Assembly (NCBI RefSeq): GCF_024171925.1
Contig: NZ_JAMTCO010000003.1
Location: forward strand, 248,001 to 312,000
Origin: Actinokineospora diospyrosa
Lineage (GTDB): Bacteria; Actinomycetota; Actinomycetes; Mycobacteriales; Pseudonocardiaceae
Direction: 5' to 3'
DNA: 64,000 nucleotides
Position numbers and translations under genes: made by a program. Numbering within the stretch: the stretch's first letter is position 1; each line of letters starts with the position of its first letter. The notes below the pieces were generated by a model. That model was given only the letters and a program-made list of their open reading frames with translations, ran no database searches and was not told where the DNA came from. Shown in pieces: positions 36,301 through 45,300 of the stretch.

Positions 36301-39300
36301 ACGCTGTCACGGCGCCCGCGCTGCGTCCGGACGAGGTGCCGTCGTTGCTGCGCGCTGTTGGGGTGGCGTGGACGCGTGGGGTCGCCGTCGACTGGGCCGC
36401 GCTGTTCGCGCACTGGGGAGCCCAGCGGGTCGCGCTGCCGACGTATGCCTTCCAGCGGAGCCGGTACTGGCTGGAGCCCGCCCGGCGCATCGAGTCCACT
36501 GAGGATTGGCGATACCGGGTCGACTGGGAGCCGGTGGTCGACCGTGCTCCCGCGACGGGCAAGTGGGCCGTGCGAGGTGCGGCTGACGTGGCCGACGCAC
36601 TGCGGTCGGCGGGTGTGACCGTTGTCGATGACGTGGCCGACGCGGACGGCCTTGTGGTCGAGGCCGACGCGCCGGGGCTGATGAGCGTGGTGGCCTCGGC
36701 GACCGTGCCGGTCTGGGCGATCACGCGCGGTGGGCTTGAAGCGGCCGAGGTGTCGGGCGTTGGTCGGGTCGCGGCGTTGGAACTGCCCCGGGTCTGGGGC
36801 GGCTCGATCGACCTGCCCGAGGGGGCCGACCCCCGGATCGCGGATGTGCTCGGCGGCAAGGAAGACCAGGTGGTCGTCCGCCCGAGCGGCACCTTCGCGC
36901 GGCGTCTCCGCCGGGCGCCGCTGGGCACGCGCCGGTCATGGACCGCGGCGGGCCCGGTCATGATCACCGGCGGTACCGGTGCGCTCGGCCTCGAGGTCGC
37001 GCGGTGGGTCGTCACCCGTGGCGCGACCGAACTCGTCCTGGTGAGCAGGCGCGGTGGCACCGTGCCCGACCTCGGTGTCCCCGTGCGCGTGGTGACCTGC
37101 GACGTCGCCGACCGGGACGCGGTGGCCGACCTGCTGCGCAGGCACCCGGTGTCGACCATCGTCCACGCGGCGGGCGTCGACACCCACACCCCGCTGATCA
37201 GCGCCGACGAGACCGCCTACGCCGAGGTGACCCGCGCGAAGGTCGCAGGCGCCCGCAACCTGCACGAGCTCGCCCCCGACGCGCACCTGATCCTCTTCTC
37301 CTCCATCGCGGGAGTCTGGGGTAGCAGCGGCCAATCCGCTTACGCCGCAGGCAATGCGTACCTCGACGCCCTCGCTGAACACCGCGCTAGCCTCGGCCTG
37401 CGCGCGACCTCCATCGCCTGGGGGCCGTGGGCGGCTGCCGGGATGGCCGCCGGGGACACCTCGGCCTACCTGCGCAGGCGGGGTCTTCGTCCGCTCGCCC
37501 CCGCTCGCGCCCTTTCCGCCCTCGGCGATGCCCTTGACCACGGTGACACCGCGATCGTCATCGCCGACGTCGACTGGACCCGGTTCACGGCCGCCTTCAC
37601 CTCGGTCCGCCCCAGCCCGCTGTTGACCGAGTTCCTGCCGGTCGACGCCGCGCCAACCGCGACGACCTGGGCCGCCAACCTGGCTGAACTGTCCATTCAG
37701 GAGCGATCGGCCACCGCGCTCACCCTGGTCCGTGCGCACGCCGCCGCGGCGCTCGGCCACAGCGATCCGGCCGCCATCGAGCCGGACAAGCCCTTCAAGG
37801 AGCTCGGCTTCGACTCCTTGACCGCGGTCGACCTGCGCAACCGCCTCGCCGAGACCACAGCCCTGCCCATCCAGGCCACCGCGGTCTTCGATCACCCAAC
37901 CGCCCGGGCACTGGCTGATCGACTGATCGCGTCCCTGCCCGCCGTGACGAGCGCTGACATGACCAGCTCCCATCAGCGAGAGGTCGACGATCCAGTGGTG
38001 ATCGTTGGCATGGCTTGTCGCTATCCGGGCGGGGTGAACTCGCCGGAGGACCTGTGGGAGTTGGTCACCGCTGGTGTCGACGCGATCGGTGACTTCCCGG
38101 GCGACCGCGGATGGGACCTCTCGGGTGATGTCGCTTACGCCCGGCGCGGCGGATTCGTCGACACAGCAACACAATTCGACGCTGACCTGTTCTCCATCTC
38201 GCCTCGTGAAGCGTTGGCCATGGACCCGCAGCAGCGGCTCGTCCTGGAGACCGCCTGGGAAGCGTTCGAGCGAGCGGGCCTCGACCCGCTGTCGCTGCGC
38301 GGATCGTCGACCGGAGTGTTCGTAGGAGCCTCGAACTCGGGGTATGGCGTCGGCGCGGAGCTGCCCGCCGAGGTCGAGGGGCATCTGCTTACCGGTACTG
38401 CCAACAGCGTCATGTCAGGCCGGATTGCCTACACGCTTGGCCTGGAAGGTCCAGCGGTCACTGTGGACACGGCGTGCTCATCTTCGTTGGTGGCGTTGCA
38501 CTGGGCTATCCGCGCGTTGCGTGATGGCGAGTGTGACCTCGCGCTCGCCGGTGGTGTCACGGTGATCCCCTCGCCTGCGGTGTTCGCCGAGTTCGCGACC
38601 CAGGGCGGGCTGGCTGCGGATGGTCGGTGCAAGGCGTACGCGTCGGCGGCTGACGGGACCGGGTGGTCCGAGGGCGTTGGCGTGCTGGTGGTCGAGCGGC
38701 TGTCGGACGCGCTGCGCAACGGACATCGGGTCCTGGCGGTGGTGCGCGGATCCGCGGTGAACTCCGACGGCGCTTCGAATGGCTTGACGGCGCCGAACGG
38801 GCCGGCGCAGCAACGGGTCATCCGGGCGGCGCTGGCCTCCGGCGGCCTCGATCCGTCTGATGTGGACGCGGTCGACGGGCACGGCACCGGGACGCGGCTC
38901 GGCGACCCGATCGAGGCCGAGGCGTTGCTGGCGACCTACGGCCAGGGCCGTGGAACGCCGCTGTGGTTGGGGTCGTTGAAGTCGAACCTCGGGCACACGC
39001 AGGCCGCGTCCGGTGTGGGCGGTGTGATCAAGATGGTGTTGGCGCTGCGGCACGGCGTGCTGCCCGGCACGCTGCACGTGGACGCGCCGTCGCCGCACGT
39101 CGCCTGGGGCGCGGGCGCGGTTTCGCTGCTGACGGAGTCGCGGCCGTGGCCCGAGGTGGACCGACCCCGGCGCGCGGCCGTGTCGTCGTTCGGGGTGAGC
39201 GGGACCAACGCGCACACGATCCTGGAGCACTACCCAGTGTCCGATCCGGCGACCGATCCGGCGACCGATCCCGTGGTCGGGGTCGAGGAGCGTGCGCTGC

Positions 39301-42300
39301 CGTGGCTGATCTCCGGGCGGAGCGCGGCCGCGTTGCGGGCGCAGGCCGCGCGGTTGCGCGACTTCGCCGGGCAGCACCCGGTCGCGGCGGTGGCGCGGGG
39401 GTTGGCCGCGGGTCGGGCGGACCTCTCGCACCGGGCTGTGGTGACCGGTCACGCGGCATTGGACGCCCTGATCGCCGATCGGCCAGCGGCTGGCCTTGTC
39501 CGTGGGGTGGCTGGCGACGGCCAGGTGGCGTACCTGTTCACCGGCCAGGGGTCACAGCGGCAGGCGATGGGCGATGGACTCCGCTTCTTCCCGGTGTTCG
39601 CCCAGGCCGTCGATGCTGTTCGCGCTCGCGTCCCCTTCGATGACTCCGCGATCGACGAGACTGGCAACGCCCAGCCTGCTCTGTTCGCCTTGCAGGTCGG
39701 CCTCTTCCGCCTGCTGGAGTCCTGGGGTGTTCGGCCTGAAGTCCTGATCGGCCACTCCATCGGCGAGCTGGCTGCCGCCCACGTCGCCGGGATCTTGTCC
39801 CTTGACGACGCCTGCACCCTGGTCGCGGCCCGTGCTCGACTCATGCAGGCCCTGCCCGCCGGTGGCGCGATGCTGGCTGTCGAGGCTGCGGAGTCCGAAC
39901 TTGACCTGCCTGAGGGCCTCGATCTCGCTGCGGTGAACTCGGATCGTTCGATTGTCGTATCGGGGGATCGTGGGATTGTTGACCTGTTTGAACGTATGAT
40001 TGTTGAACAAAACCGGCGGGTGAAGCGGCTGACCGTCTCGCACGCGTTCCACAGCCGGCTGATGAACCCGATGCTGGGTGAGTTCGCGCGGGTGGCGGAG
40101 ACGCTGGAGTACCGGCGACCGGAGATCCCGCTGGTGTCGACCTCGGTCGGGGACATGACCACGCCCGAGTACTGGGTGCGGCAGGTGCGCGAGACGGTCC
40201 GGTTCGCCGATGCCGTCCGGTCGGTCGACGCCGACGGGGTGCGCACCTGGCTGGAGCTCGGGCCGGAGGGGGTGCTCTCGGCGGCTGTGCAGCAGGTGGT
40301 GGCCGCGACCGCCGTCCCGACTCTGCGCGGTGGGCGCGATGACACTGAGTCCACATTGGATGCTCTTGCGCACCTGCACGTCCGGGGCGCGCGCATCGAC
40401 TGGCCCGCCGTCCTCGGGCGCGCGGTGCCGATCGACCTGCCGACCTATGCCTTCCAGCGCGAACGCTACTGGTTGGAGCCCGCCGCCCCTGTTGCCGACG
40501 ACACGTTCTGGGCCGCTGTCGAGTCCGGCGAAGTGGCCGCCTCCGCCGAGCTCGCCGCCGTACTGCCCCAGTTGACGGCCCTCCGCCGCGACCACCGCGA
40601 GCAATCCACTGTGGACTCATGGCGTTACCGGATCGCATGGCGCCCGATTCCCGATACCGCGCCGACGGTGTCCGGCACGTGGCTGGTGGTCACGCCAGAC
40701 GGTGTTGTGCCGCAGGACATCCGGTCCGCGCTGGCCGATGTCGAGATCGTCGCCGCCGGGGTCGACGCGCTGCCGGAGGGCGGTGCGTTCGCCGGTGTGC
40801 TGGCGTTGGCGCCGGTTGAGGACGTTCTGCGGATCATCCAAGCCGACCTGGCCGCGCCGCTGTGGTGTGTGACCAGGTCCGCTGTCGCGGTCGACGGCGA
40901 GTCGGTCGATCCGGTGCAGGCGCGGATCTGGGGACTCGGCCGCGTCGCCGCCGTTGAGGTTCCTGCTCGGTGGGGCGGCATCGTCGACATCCCGTCTGAG
41001 CTGGTTGGCCGCGCCGCGCGCCGTTTCGCGTCGGTGCTGGGAGGCGCCGAGAGCGAGGTCGCGGTGCGCGCTTCCGGGGTGTTTGGCCGCCGGTTGCGCC
41101 GGGCCGCTGTCGGTGCGCGCGGTGGGTGGACGCCGGACGGGCCGGTGCTGGTGACCGGTGGCACGGGTGCGCTGGGTGCCGAGGTCGCCCGGTGGCTGGT
41201 CGACCAGGGTGCGACAGAGCTGGTGCTGGCGAGCCGTCGGGGGCAGGCGGCGCCCGGCGTGGCCGAGCTGGTGGCGGGCCTGGACGCCAAGGTCCACGTC
41301 GTGGCGTGCGATGTCGCCGACCGGGCCGCCGTGGCCCGGCTGCTCGCCGATCACCCGGTGCGCGCCGTCTTCCACGCGGCGGGCATCGTCGACGACGGTG
41401 TCCTCGACGCGCTCGACCAGGCCCGGTTCGACGCGGTGCTGCGATCCAAGTCCGCGCGCTGGCTGGACGAACTGGCGGACTCAGCGAGCACGTTCGTGGT
41501 CTTCTCTTCACTCGCCGGGGTGATCGGCAGCGCGGGCCAAGGCAACTACGCCGCCGCCAACGCCGAGCTCGACGCCCTGATCGAGGCCCGTGTCGCCCGT
41601 GGCCGCCCCGGTCTGGCCGTCGCCTGGGGCCCGTGGGCGGGCGCGGGCATGGCGGCCGACGTCGCCACCCGCCTGCGCCGCGGTGGCCTGCGCCCCCTCG
41701 CCCCGCGCCGCGCCCTGACCGCGCTGGCGACCGCCCTCGCCGCGGGCGACACCTGCATCACCATCGCCGATGTCGACTGGCCGCGCTTCACCGCCACCGG
41801 CCCGCTGCTGGAGGACTTCCCCACCCGCCAACCGACCCGCGAGCCCGTCGGCGATCTCCAGGACCTCGTCCTCACCCACACCGCGGCCGTCCTCGGGCAC
41901 CCGTCCGTCGACCCCGATCGCGCCTTCCGCGACCTCGGCATCGACTCGCTGACCGCCCTCGAACTCCGCAACTCCCTGTCGACCGCCATCGGCCGGCCAC
42001 TACCCGCCAGCGTGGTCTTCGATTACCCCACCCCGGTGGCCGTGGCCTCCTATCTGCGATCCCTACTTATCCACAACCCCACCGCCCATCCACAGCCTTC
42101 CGCCGCCCCCCTTGCCGAGGCCCCCACCCCGGTAGACTGGAGCGGGGTGGCCCCCCAGGGTGGGTGGGGGCTGCCGACGCGCGCGGGCGGGCGCGTGGCG
42201 GAGGGTGGCGGTGGTGGCAAGTCGCCTGATGGGGTGGCTGGTGGTGGGGCCATCGCGATTGTGGGGATGGCCTGCCGGTTCCCGGGCGGGGCGGATGGGC

Positions 42301-45300
42301 CTGAGGGGTTGTGGCGGGTCGTCCGGGATGGGGTGGACGGGGTTGGGGCGTTCCCGGGGAACCGGGGGTGGGACCTGGCGCGGCTGTTCCACGACGACCC
42401 GGAGCGGGCTGGGACCTCGTACGCCCGGGTGGGGGCCTTCCTCGACACGGCGACCGAGTTCGACGCGGGGCTGTTCGGGATCTCGCCGCGGGAGGCCGTG
42501 GCGATGGATCCGCAGCAGCGGCTCATGCTGGAGGCTTCGTGGGCGGCGTTCGAAGACGCCGGGGTTGATCCGCGCGGGCTGAAGGGCAGCAGAACCGGGG
42601 TGTTCGCCGGGACCAACGGGCAGGACTACCCGGCGTTGCTCCTCGCACACCGGCCAGACCTGGAGGGACACCTCGGGACGGGCAACGCCGCGAGTGTCCT
42701 CTCCGGACGGATCGCGTACGCGTTCGGGCTCGAAGGGCCCGCGCTCACCGTGGACACCGCGTGCTCCAGCAGCCTGGTCGCGCTGCACCTGGCGATGAAG
42801 GCGCTCAAGGACGACGAGTGCGACATGGCCCTCGCGGGCGGTGTCACCGTCATGTCGACCCCGGGCGCGTTCATCGAGTTCAGCAGGCAGCGCGGACTGG
42901 CGCCGGACGGGCGCTGCAAGGCGTTCGCGGACAGCGCCGACGGGACCGGCTGGGGTGAGGGCGTTGGCGTCTTGGTCGTGATGCGGCTGGCGGACGCGCT
43001 CACGGCAGGCCACCGGGTATTGGCCCTGGTCAAGGGTTCCGCGGTCAACTCGGACGGCGCGTCGAACGGGTTGACGGCGCCGAACGGGCCGTCGCAGCAG
43101 CGGGTCATCCGGGCGGCACTGGCCGATGCCGGACTGAACCCGTCTGATGTGGACGTTGTGGAGGCGCACGGGACGGGAACCGCGCTCGGGGACCCGATCG
43201 AGGCGCAGGCGCTGCTCAACACCTACGGGCAGGATCGGGCGACGCCGCTGTGGATCGGTTCGGTCAAGTCCAACATCGGCCACACCCAAGCCGCCGCCGG
43301 GGTCGCGGGGATCATCAAGGTGGTCCAGGCGATGCGGCACGAAACCTTGCCGCGCACCTTGCACGTCGACCAGCCCAGCGCCCAGGTCGACTGGACCACC
43401 GGATCCGTCGCCCTGCTCACCGAACCCCAGCCCTGGCCCGCTGACCGCCCGCGTCGCGCGGGCATCTCCTCCTTCGGTGTCAGCGGTACCAACGCGCACG
43501 TCATCATCGAGGCCTACCCGACCACCGAATCGAGCCAAACGCCGCTCGACGAGCCGACGCCGTTCGTGCTTTCTGCGGCATCCGAGGTGGCCCTACGCGG
43601 TCAAGCCAAGGCCCTGCAAGACATCGAGCCGACCCTGGACGTCGCCAACTCGCTCGTGGGCCGTGCGCTCCTCCCGCACCGGGCCGTGGTCTTCGCAGCC
43701 AACCCGGCTGAGTTCGCCGATCGGGTGCGAGCTGTGGCGGACGGGCGTGGGCTGGTCGCGGAGGCCGGACGCGGTGGTGTGGCGTTCCTGTTCACCGGCC
43801 AGGGTTCTCAGCGAGCCGGGATGGGTCGACAACTCCGCGAGTTCCCGGTCTTCGCCCGCACCTTCGACGAGGTCCGTGAGCGGCTCCCGTTCAGCGACAA
43901 CGAGATCGACAAGACGGTCAACGCTCAGGCCGCGATCTTCGCCCTGCAGGTCGCCCTCTACCGCTTGGTCGAGTCCTGGGGTGTGACCCCGGACATCCTC
44001 ATCGGACATTCCATCGGCGAGGTCGCCGCCGCGCACGTCACCGGCGTCCTGTCGCTGGAAGACGCCTGCGCGCTGGTCGCCGCCCGCGGTCGACTGATGC
44101 AGGCCCTGCCCGAGGGCGGTGCCATGCTCGCCGTCGAGGCCGACCTCGACGAGATCACCCTGCCCGCGTTCGTCGACCTGGCCGCGGTCAACGGCCCCCG
44201 CTCCCTGGTCCTCTCCGGTGATGAGGCCGCCGTGGCCGCGCTGGCCACCCGCTGGTCCGCCGAGGGCCGCCGGGTCAAGCGGCTCACCGTGTCGCACGCG
44301 TTCCACTCGCACCTGATGGACCCGATGCTCCCCGACTTCCAGGCGATTGTTCAACAATTGAACATGGGGACAAGTGAACGATCCTTCATCTCAACAGTTC
44401 ACCCCGCCGCCGACCCGGGCACGCCGGACTACTGGGTGCGCCAGGTCCGCGAGCCGGTCCGCTTCGCCGCCGCCGTGGCCGAGGCCCGGGAGCGCGGCGT
44501 CACCCGGTTCCTGGAGCTGGGACCCGACGGCGTGCTGAGCGCGCTGGTCGACGGCGCCGTGCCCACCCTGCGCTCGGGCCGCGACGAGCGCGAGTCCCTG
44601 CTCGAAGCGGTGGGCCGACTGCACGTGGCGGGCGTCCCCGTCGACTGGCGGCCGCTGGTCGCCGGTGGTCGCCGGGTCCCGCTGCCCACCTACGCCTTCG
44701 ACCGGCAGCGGTTCTGGCCGGTCGAGTCCGTCCGCTCCCGCCTCGACGACCTCACCTACACCGTCACCTGGACCCCCGTCCCCGCCCCGGCCACCACCCT
44801 CGCGGGCACCTGGGCCGTCCTCGGTGACGACCCCCAGGACATCGCGGGCACCCTCAAGGCCGCGGGCGCCACCGTCGTTCAGGAGGAGACCGCGGACACC
44901 ACCGGCGTCATCTCCCTCGGTGGCCTCGCCGCGACCGTCGACCTCCTCCGCCGTGACGGCGCCCCGATCTGGTGCGTCACCACCAACGCCGTCACCACGA
45001 ACAACACCCCCGCCGACCCCGAGCAGGCGCAACTCTGGGGGCTCGGCAGGGTCGCCGCCCTCGAACGCCCGACCCGCTGGGGCGGCTTGGTCGACGGCAC
45101 CGGCCCAGGCCTCGTCGCCGCCCTCGCAGGCATCGGCGAGGACCAGATCGCCGTGCGCGGACCCGCCGTCCTCGCCCGCCGCTTGACCCGAACGGCCTTG
45201 ACCCCGACCAGCCCGACCAAGACGTGGCACCCCACCGGCTCCGTCCTCGTCACCGGCGGCACGGGAGCCCTCGGCGCCGAGGTGGCCCGGTGGCTCGTCG

